Shown here: positions 31,893 through 38,550 of the stretch, piece after piece
Layout of the letters: the number at the start of each line of letters is the position of its first letter
Numbering within the stretch: the stretch's first letter is position 1
Source of the DNA: an uncultured Pseudomonadota bacterium
GTDB lineage: Bacteria > Pseudomonadota > Gammaproteobacteria > Burkholderiales > Burkholderiaceae
Direction of reading: 5' to 3'
Length of the DNA stretch: 46,642 nt
Assembly: GCA_946480245.1 (NCBI GenBank)
Contig: CAMLIZ010000011.1
Span: forward strand, 1 to 46,642
Notes under the pieces: model-generated
Database searches by the model: none
The model's input: the letters and a program-made list of their open reading frames with translations, nothing else
Told to the model about the DNA's origin: nothing
Program-made: the position numbers and the translations under genes

Positions 31893-32467
31893 GACGCGGC
31901 GACCTCCCGCATGTCGTGTACGAACTCGGCGATGCGCTGCGCCTGGTGCGCCGTGCACTCGATCTGCAGGGTCACGCGGATCTGCGGAGCGATGAACACC
32001 GGCGCGGGCGCAGGCGATCCGCCGGGGCTCGCAGGCCCACCGTCGCGCTTGGCGTCGTCACCCGCGCCTTCGGGCTTCGCGGCCCGGCCGGCGCCCCGCT
32101 GGGTGGTTTCCTTGGCCGTGAGGCCGGCGCGCGGCTCCTGCGAGCCCCTTTGGTCGTTGCCGTCACGCGTGGCAAGCGGCTCGCCGTCGGCGGCGGTGAT
32201 CGCCACCATGCGCTGGCGCGGCAGCGAGGAGTGATCCGTCAGGGACCACCACCACGGCGATCGAGCATGCGTGTCCTTCTGGCGACGGAACACCGCTCGC
32301 CCGCGCAGCGCGGGCTCAAGACATGGACCAACGCTCAGCGCCGGCGCGCCGATCGCTTCGGCCAGCGCGCTGGTCATGATCTCGGCCCCAGCGGGCAGTG
32401 TCTCCAGGTGCGCGAGCGCACGGAAGGCAACCGTGCCGGGCTGCGGGGTGTAGGTGCCCGCGCTCAT
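31889..32467 (-). CDS. Early operon protein with possible N-terminal HTH
   Basis: A 192-residue protein. Residues 10-85 look like a winged-helix unit (GTVAFRALAHLETLPAGAEIMTSALAEAIGAPALSVGPCLEPALRGRAVFRRQ). A long disordered Gly/Ala/Arg linker (about 95-155) follows, then a short C-terminal alpha/beta unit (APQIRVTLQIECTAHQAQRIAEFVHDM). The start overlaps the previous stop (ATGA). Function unknown; a DNA-binding role is inferred from the N-terminus. Confidence 0.6.
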   Translation of the reverse strand: MSAGTYTPQPGTVAFRALAHLETLPAGAEIMTSALAEAIGAPALSVGPCLEPALRGRAVFRRQKDTHARSPWWWSLTDHSSLPRQRMVAITAADGEPLATRDGNDQRGSQEPRAGLTAKETTQRGAGRAAKPEGAGDDAKRDGGPASPGGSPAPAPVFIAPQIRVTLQIECTAHQAQRIAEFVHDMREVAAS

Positions 32468-32994
32468 GACAGCACCCGCGGTTGCTCTTGCACCGGGCGG
32501 CCGGTGAGGATCTCGGAGAGCATGCGACGCTCGGCGTGACGCTCGGCCTGCAGGCGCTCGATCTCTTCCTGGGCAAGCCGTAGCTTGCGGGCCGTCTCGG
32601 TCTCCTTTGGCCGCAGGCTGTGTAGGTCATAGCCGCGGATGTCGACCAGCCACAGCATCGGCGCCTCGTTGCCGCACAGGTCCATCAGGTCCGGCAGCCG
32701 GTCGATCGGGAAATGCGCCTCGCCGCGCATGATCCTGGTCCAGTGCCCGGCATCGATGCCCAGCGGCATGTACACCTCCTTGTCGGCCTCCAGGCCACCC
32801 ATCGAGATGCACAGCTTCACGGCGGACAGCATGGTGGGCTGGCGCCGCACCAGCGCGTGGTCGATCTCCTGTATCGGCTGCTTGGCCATAGGCAGCAGCC
32901 GCTGGGCCGGCAAAGGTTGCACGGGGGGTTCGTCAACCGCAGTCCTCTTCTTGGACTGGCTTTGACGGTCCCCGAGGGTCGAAGCTGTCGGCAT
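32464..32994 (-). CDS. CII/YdaS-type regulator candidate
   Basis: A 176-residue protein downstream of cro. The central part (EIDHALVRRQPTMLSAVKLCISMGGLEADKEVYMPLGIDAGHWTRIMRGEAHFPIDRLPDLMDLCG) resembles the helix-turn-helix proteins at the second place of Burkholderiales prophage early operons. It ends in a predicted coiled coil with KLRLAQEEIERLQAERHAE. ATG 32994 has AAAGG 8 bases upstream; an internal ATG at 32889 (141 residues) is the alternative. It may steer the lysis-lysogeny choice. Confidence 0.6.
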   Translation of the reverse strand: MPTASTLGDRQSQSKKRTAVDEPPVQPLPAQRLLPMAKQPIQEIDHALVRRQPTMLSAVKLCISMGGLEADKEVYMPLGIDAGHWTRIMRGEAHFPIDRLPDLMDLCGNEAPMLWLVDIRGYDLHSLRPKETETARKLRLAQEEIERLQAERHAERRMLSEILTGRPVQEQPRVLS

Positions 32995-33118
32995 GAACAA
33001 GACCTTTCGGAACGAGGATCTGGAGTGGGCCCGCTACGCGGTAGCGGAGTTGCTTCGCAGGTGCTGCGCAGGCCTTGCCGCGCAGTTCAAGCAGATGGCG
33101 CGCGAGGTGAAGCCTTGA
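32993..33118 (+). CDS. Possible 41-aa plus-strand protein in the early leftward operon
   Basis: A short frame (MNKTFRNEDLEWARYAVAELLRRCCAGLAAQFKQM...) with good helical composition, sharing its CATG with the opposite-strand start of the regulator gene. It lies between two minus-strand genes. No Shine-Dalgarno is visible, and it may be chance. The sense of the codons is the only support. Confidence 0.3.
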   Translation: MNKTFRNEDLEWARYAVAELLRRCCAGLAAQFKQMAREVKP

Positions 33119-33132
33119 GCGCGCATGGCCGC

Positions 33133-33417
33133 TCAGCTCCCTGCGGTGGCGGGCTGCCGATCACGCGCCACAGACGGAGCACTCTTCTTGCGGGACGCGG
33201 CGACGCGCTCGCGGTCCAGGTAGAGATCACGCAGCTCCATGCCTGGCAAGAGCAACGGCTCCAGCCGAAGCACGTGCATTGGCGATGCCCAACCCCGCTT
33301 CAGCCAGCGCTGAATCTCTTGGTACGCGGGGGTCCCGCCCAGCTTGCGGGCCAGTTCGGTTGGTCCCCCATGGCGGGAGACCAGTCGTGCGATCGCTGGT
33401 TCACGTTTCGGCTTCAT
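33133..33417 (-). CDS. Cro-like repressor
   Basis: A 94-residue basic protein with a helix-turn-helix near residues 18-50 (GPTELARKLGGTPAYQEIQRWLKRGWASPMHVLRLEPLLL). It is the first gene of the leftward early operon and divergent from the cI gene, the classic Cro place. Its promoter (TTGCGA-17-TACCAT) ends 7 bases before the ATG, and no Shine-Dalgarno is present, so the mRNA is probably leaderless. It should bind the operators at 33432-33483 and favour lytic growth. Confidence 0.8.
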   Translation of the reverse strand: MKPKREPAIARLVSRHGGPTELARKLGGTPAYQEIQRWLKRGWASPMHVLRLEPLLLPGMELRDLYLDRERVAASRKKSAPSVARDRQPATAGS

Positions 33418-33423
33418 GCGCCC

Positions 33424-33452
33424 ATGGTACACAACAAAAACGTGTGTCGCAA
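33424..33452 (-). promoter_or_regulatory. Leftward promoter of cro (PR analogue)
   Basis: On the minus strand, -35 TTGCGA (33452-33447) and -10 TACCAT (33429-33424) with 17-base spacing. The +1 would fall at or near the cro ATG at 33417. Operator 1 fills the spacer, so bound repressor would block RNA polymerase. Confidence 0.6.
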
Positions 33453-33483
33453 CGATTTCGTGTGATGACACATCGATTTGTTG
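33432..33483. promoter_or_regulatory. Three repressor operators between cro and cI
   Basis: Three copies of a 15-bp site CAAC-N5-CGTGTG. O1: 33432-33446 (CAACAAAAACGTGTG). O2: 33450-33464 (CAACGATTTCGTGTG). O3: 33469-33483 in reverse orientation (CAACAAATCGATGTG, one half degenerate). Start-to-start spacing is 18 and 19 bases, about two helix turns. O1 lies in the spacer of the cro promoter, O3 in that of the cI promoter, and O2 overlaps the cro -35. This is the lambda OR1-3 arrangement. Two further perfect copies of the O1 sequence lie at 34856-34887. Confidence 0.7.
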
Positions 33484-33493
33484 TACAGACAAT
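33465..33493 (+). promoter_or_regulatory. Rightward promoter of cI (PRM analogue)
   Basis: -35 ATGACA (33465-33470), 17-base spacer, -10 GACAAT (33488-33493). The cI ATG at 33501 would be at about +1 and has no Shine-Dalgarno, giving a leaderless message as for lambda cI from PRM. Operator 3 lies in the spacer and operator 2 abuts the -35. Confidence 0.6.
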
Positions 33494-33500
33494 CGCGCCC

Positions 33501-34097
33501 ATGAAGGAGACCGTGGGTGACCGCATCGAGCGTTTGGCGCGTGAACGAGGGCTGCCAACCGGCGGGGCTTTGGCCGACGCGCTGGAGGTGTCCTACGAGA
33601 CGCTGCGCAAATGGAAGGTGGGGAGCACGGCTCCGAATCGCGGGCGCGTAGAACTGATCTCCAAGTACCTCAAGGTGCCAGAAGCCCTAGTGATGCACGG
33701 GGAAGACCGTGAAGATTCCTCGCGGCCAGCTCATGCCGTGAGCCTGGAAAAACATACAGTCACGCCACGAGTTGAGTGGAGCGAACTGATGGGAGATCAA
33801 GACCTGCCCGACCTCTTCGAGGTCGAGGTGCCTGACAACGCCATGGGTCCGCGTGCTGGGTCTGGCCGCATCGTGAAGTTCGATCGACGGGTCAAGGCTC
33901 AGCCGGGCGACGGTGTCCTGGTCAAGGATCGCGGGGGAAGAGTTTTCTTCCGCATGTACCGCGAAGGCATCGGGGGCCACTGGCAGGCCGTGCCACGCAC
34001 CGAGGGTTACCGAACGCTCGATTCGCGCGATGACGCGCTGGAGATCGTTGCCGTGATGGTGGGCGTCAGCGTACGGGGTACCGAAGGATTTTGGTAA
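33501..34097 (+). CDS. CI-type repressor with degenerate S24 peptidase domain
   Basis: A 198-residue repressor. The N-terminal helix-turn-helix covers about residues 5-60 (GDRIERLARERGLPTGGALADALEVSYETLRKWKVGSTAP). The C-terminal half has the S24/LexA-like fold pattern (EVEVPDNAMGPRAGSGRIVKFDRRVKAQPGDGVLVKDRGGRVFFRMY). In cleavable repressors a Ser precedes Met in the DSMxP step; here it is Ala114 (DNAMGP). The catalytic Lys place near 151 is Arg (FFRMY). The protein should dimerise through this domain but not self-cleave, so induction probably does not follow simple RecA-assisted cleavage. It maintains lysogeny by binding the operators described above. Confidence 0.85.
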   Translation: MKETVGDRIERLARERGLPTGGALADALEVSYETLRKWKVGSTAPNRGRVELISKYLKVPEALVMHGEDREDSSRPAHAVSLEKHTVTPRVEWSELMGDQDLPDLFEVEVPDNAMGPRAGSGRIVKFDRRVKAQPGDGVLVKDRGGRVFFRMYREGIGGHWQAVPRTEGYRTLDSRDDALEIVAVMVGVSVRGTEGFW

Positions 34098-34124
34098 CGC
34101 GGCGCACCGCCGCGGGGAGGCTCG

Positions 34125-34427
34125 ATGAGAAAGCTCTTGGCTGTCGCGCTTGCGGCGGCGCTCGCCTGCGCGTCTGTAGTCGCGAAACCACCCGCGCCTT
34201 CGGCGCCAGCATCAGCGGCAAGTAGATCATCGATCGACGAGAGACAGCTGCAGGAGCACGGCACTTACAGAAGGCGTGACGGGTCAGTTGCCCACTCGCC
34301 CGCTCATTCGGTGACCGGCCAGGCCCCCGGTGGCGCGACGGCGCACTGTCGCGACGGAACATACAGCTTCAGCCAGCACCGCAGCGGCACCTGCTCTCAC
34401 CATGGAGGAGTCGCGCAATGGCTATAG
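34125..34427 (+). CDS. Secreted DUF3761-type protein
   Basis: A 100-residue protein with a signal peptide (MRKLLAVALAAALACASVVA, cleavage likely after about residue 20) and the DUF3761 pattern at the C-terminus (GATAHCRDGTYSFSQHRSGTCSHHGGVAQWL). GGGGAGG stands 4 bases before the ATG. It follows cI on the same strand and would be expressed in lysogens from the cI promoter or its own, so it is a lysogenic-conversion candidate. The role of DUF3761 is unknown. Confidence 0.75.
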   Translation: MRKLLAVALAAALACASVVAKPPAPSAPASAASRSSIDERQLQEHGTYRRRDGSVAHSPAHSVTGQAPGGATAHCRDGTYSFSQHRSGTCSHHGGVAQWL

Positions 34428-34801
34428 CTCGAATCGCATCGGCGACCCTGCTGCTCGCCGCCTGGACCGTTGCAGGCGCTGAACCCACCGGCACCATTCG
34501 CATCTGCCGCGCGCCCAGCATCGTCGGGCTGATGGACGGCAAACAGGCGCCGATCCCTGCCGGCTCGCGCTTCGCCGGGGCGTGCGACCAAAACCACGAG
34601 CGCTGCCGCAACATCACGGTGGTGACCACGGCCCCGGCCACCGTCGGTCCCAAGCGGCAGGACTGCGCGACGGTCGCCGCCACTCTGCAGCAGGGCGATG
34701 GAGCGCCGGTGCACGCAGGCGAGCGACTGCTGGCATCTTGGGAAATTCCCGGCTTTGAGCCCAGGATCGTCGTTCAGAAAGCTTTCGCAGAGCGGCCGTA
34801 G
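34418..34801 (+). CDS. Secreted protein of unknown function
   Basis: A 127-residue protein with a signal peptide (ARIASATLLLAAWTVAGA) and four Cys in the mature part at RICRAP, ACDQN, RCRN and DCAT, likely two disulphides. It overlaps the DUF3761 gene by 10 bases and ends just before a strong terminator, so the two form a short cassette with cI. It is a lysogenic-conversion candidate. I recognise no family. Confidence 0.65.
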   Translation: MAIARIASATLLLAAWTVAGAEPTGTIRICRAPSIVGLMDGKQAPIPAGSRFAGACDQNHERCRNITVVTTAPATVGPKRQDCATVAATLQQGDGAPVHAGERLLASWEIPGFEPRIVVQKAFAERP

Positions 34802-34820
34802 CCCACACGCCCAGCCAGCC

Positions 34821-34845
34821 AGCCCGCATTCAGCGGGCTTTTTTT
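34821..34845 (+). terminator. Intrinsic terminator of the cI-secreted protein cassette
   Basis: AGCCCGC stem, ATTCA loop and GCGGGCT, followed by a run of seven T (34839-34845). It lies 20 bases after the last secreted-protein gene. It isolates lysogenic transcription from the rightward early operon. Confidence 0.85.
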
Positions 34846-34855
34846 CGTCCGCACA

Positions 34856-34887
34856 CACACGTTTTTGTTGCACACACGTTTTTGTTG
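34856..34887 (+). promoter_or_regulatory. Two operator copies at the rightward early promoter (OL analogue)
   Basis: CACACGTTTTTGTTG occurs at 34856-34870 and 34873-34887. Each is the exact reverse complement of operator O1 beside cro, so relative to the following gene they sit as O1 does to cro. TTGCAC at 34868-34873 is a fair -35; the -10 17 bases on (CACAGT, 34891-34896) is weak. The downstream operon runs from 34927 to the integrase. The cI protein would thus silence both early arms. Confidence 0.65.
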
Positions 34888-34926
34888 TGGCACAGTTGCT
34901 CCGTCCAATCAACGACGGAGCAGGAG

Positions 34927-35310
34927 ATGGGAGCAGTCGAGAACCTTCGGGTCGCCAGCGGCCCGGCGCCGTACGCCGACAGGTGGGCGAGGCGCGCCGC
35001 GCTGATCGCCGCCGCAACCGAACAGCTCAAGCGCGAGTTCCTCGCGGCGTTCAGCGCCGGGCCGCAGGCCGTGGTGCGCACGCCCGGCGCGATGCCTCCG
35101 GTGTCCCGTTCGATCGCATGGCTGGCCGAGGACAGCTTCGCCGGCCGCGACGGCGACCAGTTGCTCAGCGAGTTGCTGCTGCTGGTGCGCGATGCTGCCG
35201 CCGGCCAAGACGTTCAGTTGCGCGCGATCGCCTGGCGCGACGCGCAGGCCAAGTCCTTCGCCGAGTACTACGCCTCTGACGACGTGGACGCAATGGAGGC
35301 CGACGAATGA
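34927..35310 (+). CDS. First gene of the rightward early operon, unknown function
   Basis: A 127-residue, largely helical soluble protein (ENLRVASGPAPYADRWARRAALIAAATEQLKREFLAAFSAG...). The acidic end (YYASDDVDAMEADE) is notable. ATG 34927 is preferred over an in-frame TTG at 34882 because GGAG stands 6 bases upstream and the earlier codons cross the operators. The stop overlaps the next ATG. Family not recognised. Confidence 0.65.
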   Translation: MGAVENLRVASGPAPYADRWARRAALIAAATEQLKREFLAAFSAGPQAVVRTPGAMPPVSRSIAWLAEDSFAGRDGDQLLSELLLLVRDAAAGQDVQLRAIAWRDAQAKSFAEYYASDDVDAMEADE

Positions 35311-35657
35311 AGGCCGCCGCGCTCAAGGCCCTCGCGGCATGCGTCCTGCTCGCGGCGGCCAGCGCCGCCCACGCCTGCCCCAAGGGCGACTGCTGGGGCG
35401 AGGAACACGTGTCGCTCCACCTCGGCGGCGAGTTCGTTCTCGGCGCCGCGGCCGGCCTGGCCACCGACAACAAGCCTGCTGCATTCGCGGCGGCATTCGC
35501 CGTCGGCCTGGCGCGCGAGCAGTGGAAGCGCGAGCACGGCTTCGCGAACTACCAGCCTTCGCGCCTGGTGGCCGACGCCGCCGGCGCGGCACTGGGTGTC
35601 TACGTGGGCCGCTGCGTGCTCATGCAGCGCTCGATCACCTGCGCCGTGGAGTTCTGA
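35307..35657 (+). CDS. Exported/membrane protein, YfiM (DUF2279)-like pattern
   Basis: A 116-residue protein with a signal peptide (residues 1-23, ending AHA before a Cys). Two weak hydrophobic segments (HLGGEFVLGAAAGLATDNKPAAFAAAFAVGLAREQWKREHG and LVADAAGAALGVYVGR) resemble the pattern of YfiM/DUF2279 proteins, with HxxG...E-x-W/D...Ala/Gly helix. The match is weak. It follows the first early gene with an ATGA overlap. Confidence 0.55.
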   Translation: MKAAALKALAACVLLAAASAAHACPKGDCWGEEHVSLHLGGEFVLGAAAGLATDNKPAAFAAAFAVGLAREQWKREHGFANYQPSRLVADAAGAALGVYVGRCVLMQRSITCAVEF

Positions 35658-35660
35658 CCC

Positions 35661-35801
35661 ATGACGCCGCTCTTCAAGCTCGTGCTGTGCCTGCTCGCCG
35701 CCATGGTGTTCGCCCTCGTCATGGTGGCCTGCGGCGGCGGCAGTGACGACAGCACCTCGTCCACCGATCCAGTGCGCTGCGAGCGTCAGGAGTGCCGCTG
35801 A
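35661..35801 (+). CDS. Small lipoprotein-like peptide (46 aa)
   Basis: MTPLFKLVLCLLAAMVFALVMVAC then GGGSDDSTSSTDPVRCERQECR. The N-terminal hydrophobic helix ends in a lipobox-like MVAC-GGGS, which would give a lipid-anchored 23-residue tail with two more Cys. It fits exactly between its neighbours, with a TGATG overlap on the right. Confidence 0.55.
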   Translation: MTPLFKLVLCLLAAMVFALVMVACGGGSDDSTSSTDPVRCERQECR

Positions 35802-36010
35802 TGGACATCATCCCTTGCCTGGGAGTGGGTTGCTGGCTGCACCGCACCTGCGCCGCCTATGAGGCGGTCGAGAACAGCGACCCGATGGGCATGCGCATCA
35901 GCCACTGCGCCACCGACGCCCAGACCGGCCGACGCGTGCGCTACGTGCCGATCGTCTCGGTGCCGTGGCCCTTCCCCGTGTCGGAGTTCGGCCAGGAGGT
36001 GCGGCCGTGA
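35801..36010 (+). CDS. Small protein of unknown function (69 aa)
   Basis: MDIIPCLGVGCWLHRTCAAYEAVENSDPMGM... has four Cys in the first half and a Pro-rich C-terminus (IVSVPWPFPVSEFGQEV). Start at ATG 35801 overlaps the previous stop by one base. No family recognised. Confidence 0.55.
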   Translation: MDIIPCLGVGCWLHRTCAAYEAVENSDPMGMRISHCATDAQTGRRVRYVPIVSVPWPFPVSEFGQEVRP

Positions 36011-36108
36011 TCCCCCTGCGTGAACGCATCGCCGGCGTCGTGTTGGCGGTCCTGATCGGCCTCGTCGGAGCGATGGCCATCCAGGACTGGATGCTGAGGG
36101 GCTGGTGA
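36007..36108 (+). CDS. Tiny transmembrane peptide (33 aa)
   Basis: A 33-residue frame with GTG start, overlapping the upstream TGA (GTGA), and a stop overlapping the next ATG. VIPLRERIAGVVLAVLIGLVGAMAIQDWMLRGW is one transmembrane helix with charged flanks. The tight coupling on both sides supports it. Confidence 0.5.
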   Translation: MIPLRERIAGVVLAVLIGLVGAMAIQDWMLRGW

Positions 36109-36347
36109 TGCCGAGCCCGAACCTCGTGACCACCAGCACCGGCATCGTCATCGGCGGCGCATGGCAGCCCAAGCCGCCCGCGATGAGCGATGACGCCGAG
36201 TACCTGCAGGCGGTGCTGCTGTCCGGCATGCCTGGCGCGGTTGATCCCGGCCGATGCCCCTCCCCTCGCCTGTCACTGCTGCAGCGCTTCGTGCGCTGGC
36301 TCGACCGGCACACCGTCGACCCCACCCTCCTGGAAAGCCTCGAATGA
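36108..36347 (+). CDS. Small protein of unknown function (79 aa)
   Basis: A 79-residue protein with a short Ser/Thr-rich start and a helical C-terminus (RLSLLQRFVRWLDRHTVDPTLLESLE). ATG 36108 shares a base with the previous stop; GTG 36105 would add one residue. Its stop overlaps the nuclease ATG. Family not recognised. Confidence 0.5.
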   Translation: MPSPNLVTTSTGIVIGGAWQPKPPAMSDDAEYLQAVLLSGMPGAVDPGRCPSPRLSLLQRFVRWLDRHTVDPTLLESLE

Positions 36348-37195
36348 ACGCGCCCGAAACCCTCCCCACCGCCGAGCACCTGCTCGGCATCATCCGGGCC
36401 AGCTCGTGGCCCTCCCTCTTCGACTGCTCGTACCGCTGGTACTGGCAGAACGTCATGGGCCTGCGCATGCCGTCGGCCGCGCCCGCGGCGCTCGGCACCG
36501 CCGTGCACGCCGGCACCGCAGTCTTCGACAGCGCCGTGCTGGAGGGCCGGCCGACCAGCGTGGAAGAAGCGATCGACGCTTCGCGCAAGGCCGTGGCCGA
36601 GCCCGACCAGGAGGTGGCCTGGGACGAAGACATGAGCCAGCGCGACGCCGACGCGTTCGCGATCAAGCTCACCGCGCGCTACTGCCAGGACATCGCGCCG
36701 GCGCAGCGCTACAGCGCGGTCGAGCTGAAGTGCACCGCCCTGGATGTGGTCACGAAGCACGGCGTGGTGCGCCTGACCGGCACCACCGACCGCGTGCGCG
36801 TGCTGGCCGATGGCAGCAAGGGCGTGACCGACCTGAAGACCGGCGGCCGCGCCACCGAGAAGACCGACGACGGCCGCGGGCGCCGCGCCGTCACGAAAGG
36901 CCACCAGATGCAGCTCGGCGTCTACACGCTGATGGCCGAGCAGGCCAGCGGCGAGCGCCTGGATGGCCCGGCGCAGATCGTCGGGCTGCAGACCACCAAG
37001 GAAACGCCCGTGGCCACCGGCGAGATCGCCGACGTGAAGACCCCGCTGCTGGGCACCGACGAGGCGCCCGGCCTCATCGAGATCGCCGCGTCGATGTTGA
37101 AGACGGGCGTGTTCCCGCCCAACCCCAAGTCGATGTTGTGCTCGGCCAAGTACTGCCCTGCGCACGCCGCCGGCCGCTGCCGCTACCACGACTGA
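36344..37195 (+). CDS. RecB/Cas4-like PD-(D/E)XK exonuclease with likely Fe-S cluster
   Basis: A 283-residue nuclease. The catalytic residues are visible: His55 in GTAVHAG, Asp149 in TGTTDRV, Asp163-x-Lys165 in GVTDLKTG and Gln188/Gln190 before Tyr194, as in the PDDEXK_1/Cas4 families. Cys28 in LFDCSYRWYW and Cys266, Cys271 and Cys279 at the C-terminus (MLCSAKYCPAHAAGRC) form the four-Cys pattern that holds a 4Fe-4S cluster in AddB and Cas4. Directly before recT, it should provide the 5'-3' resection that feeds the annealing protein, a lambda Exo-like role. Confidence 0.85.
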   Translation: MNAPETLPTAEHLLGIIRASSWPSLFDCSYRWYWQNVMGLRMPSAAPAALGTAVHAGTAVFDSAVLEGRPTSVEEAIDASRKAVAEPDQEVAWDEDMSQRDADAFAIKLTARYCQDIAPAQRYSAVELKCTALDVVTKHGVVRLTGTTDRVRVLADGSKGVTDLKTGGRATEKTDDGRGRRAVTKGHQMQLGVYTLMAEQASGERLDGPAQIVGLQTTKETPVATGEIADVKTPLLGTDEAPGLIEIAASMLKTGVFPPNPKSMLCSAKYCPAHAAGRCRYHD

Positions 37196-37223
37196 TCAAC
37201 CACCAACACCGTCAGGAGAGTCC

Positions 37224-38435
37224 ATGAACGCCCCCGCCAACACCGCTTCCATGTCCGAGCTGCGAGCGCTGCAGCACGCACCGGCGCTGATGCCCGATCA
37301 GCGCGTCGACATGTTCTCGCTGCGCGGCTTCGAGCTGGCCCAGCGCATCGCCAAAGCCTTCGCCAACTCCGACGCCGTGCCCGCGCAGTTCCGCACGATG
37401 GTCGAGAAGAAGGGCAAGGGCGGTTCCACGTGGGTGGAGAACCCCTCGGCGCTCGGCAACTGCATCGTGGCCATCGAGGTGGCCCAGTCGGTCGGCATGT
37501 CGATCACCGCGGTGATGCAGCAGGCCAACGTGATCGAGGGCAAGCTGTCCTGGTCGGCCCAGTTCGTGATCGCCGCGATCAACGCCAGCGGCCGCTTCAC
37601 GCCGCTGCGGTTCCAGATGCGCAACCTGGGCCGCATCAAGGCGACCTACAAGGAAAAGCTCGGCTGGAACGACCAGAAGCGGGGCTTCGATTTCGCGGAG
37701 CGCACCGTCGAGGTGGACAACGTCGAGTGCGTGGCCTGGGCGCTGCCGAAGGGCGTGCAGGAGCCGAAGATCACGCCCGAGCTGATGCGCGAGTTCAAGG
37801 GCCAGCTGCTGGACCTGTACAAGGCCTACGGCCTGCCGGTGGTGGAGTCCGCGCCGGTGAGCATGAAGCTCGCCGTCGAGGAAGGCTGGTACGCCAAGTC
37901 GGGCTCGAAGTGGCAGACCGAGATGCGCGCGCTGATGCTGCAGTACCGGGCCGGCGCCTTCTTCGGCCGCATCCACGCGCCCGACATCGTGATGGGCATG
38001 GGCCACACCACCGAAGAGCGCATCGACATGACGACGGTCGACGTGGCACCGGACGGCACCGTGACCGCGGTCACCACGGATGAGCTGCGGCGAGCCGCCG
38101 GCGCCACGGCCCCGCCTCCTGCCGAAGTGGTCGAGGTGACCCAGAAGGGCGACGTCGATCACGGCGACCAGCACGCGCCCGAGCCCGAGCAGCAGGCCAG
38201 CGACAAGCCGCTTGCGTTCGACGCCGAGGCCTTCGCCGAGCGCCTGGAGAAGTGCGGCGACGTGGACACGCTCGACCTGATGGCCGACGAGATCCGCACG
38301 GTCGAGGGCGACATGGCCCAAACCCTCACCGACATCTACCGCCGCCGCCGTGAGCAGCTGCAGGCCACGCCTGCCGCCGCGCCCGCGCCGCAACCCCAGA
38401 GCCGGCGCCGCAGCGCGCCGCCCTCGATGGAGTGA
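37224..38435 (+). CDS. recT: RecT-family single-strand annealing protein
   Basis: A 403-residue protein with the RecT core in residues 30-270: ELAQRIAKAFANSDAVPAQFRTM, NCIVAIEVAQSVGMSITAVMQQANVIEGKLSWSAQFVIAAINASGRF, MLQYRAGAFFGRIHAPDIVMGM. It anneals complementary single strands during phage replication and marker rescue. The C-terminal 120 residues are a disordered Pro/Ala/Glu-rich tail with an Arg-rich end, perhaps a docking tail for SSB or the nuclease partner. GGAG precedes the ATG by 5-6 bases. The tail is longer than usual for RecT. Confidence 0.9.
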   Translation: MNAPANTASMSELRALQHAPALMPDQRVDMFSLRGFELAQRIAKAFANSDAVPAQFRTMVEKKGKGGSTWVENPSALGNCIVAIEVAQSVGMSITAVMQQANVIEGKLSWSAQFVIAAINASGRFTPLRFQMRNLGRIKATYKEKLGWNDQKRGFDFAERTVEVDNVECVAWALPKGVQEPKITPELMREFKGQLLDLYKAYGLPVVESAPVSMKLAVEEGWYAKSGSKWQTEMRALMLQYRAGAFFGRIHAPDIVMGMGHTTEERIDMTTVDVAPDGTVTAVTTDELRRAAGATAPPPAEVVEVTQKGDVDHGDQHAPEPEQQASDKPLAFDAEAFAERLEKCGDVDTLDLMADEIRTVEGDMAQTLTDIYRRRREQLQATPAAAPAPQPQSRRRSAPPSME

Positions 38436-38550
38436 CCGTTTTCCGGGCGCCGCGGGGTGGGTGTGCTTCTCCTCCTCCCTCCCTGACGTTCCCATCCCGC
38501 GCCGAGCGATCGGCCGCCCGCTTTCTTCACAGCCGACCTGAAGGACCATC

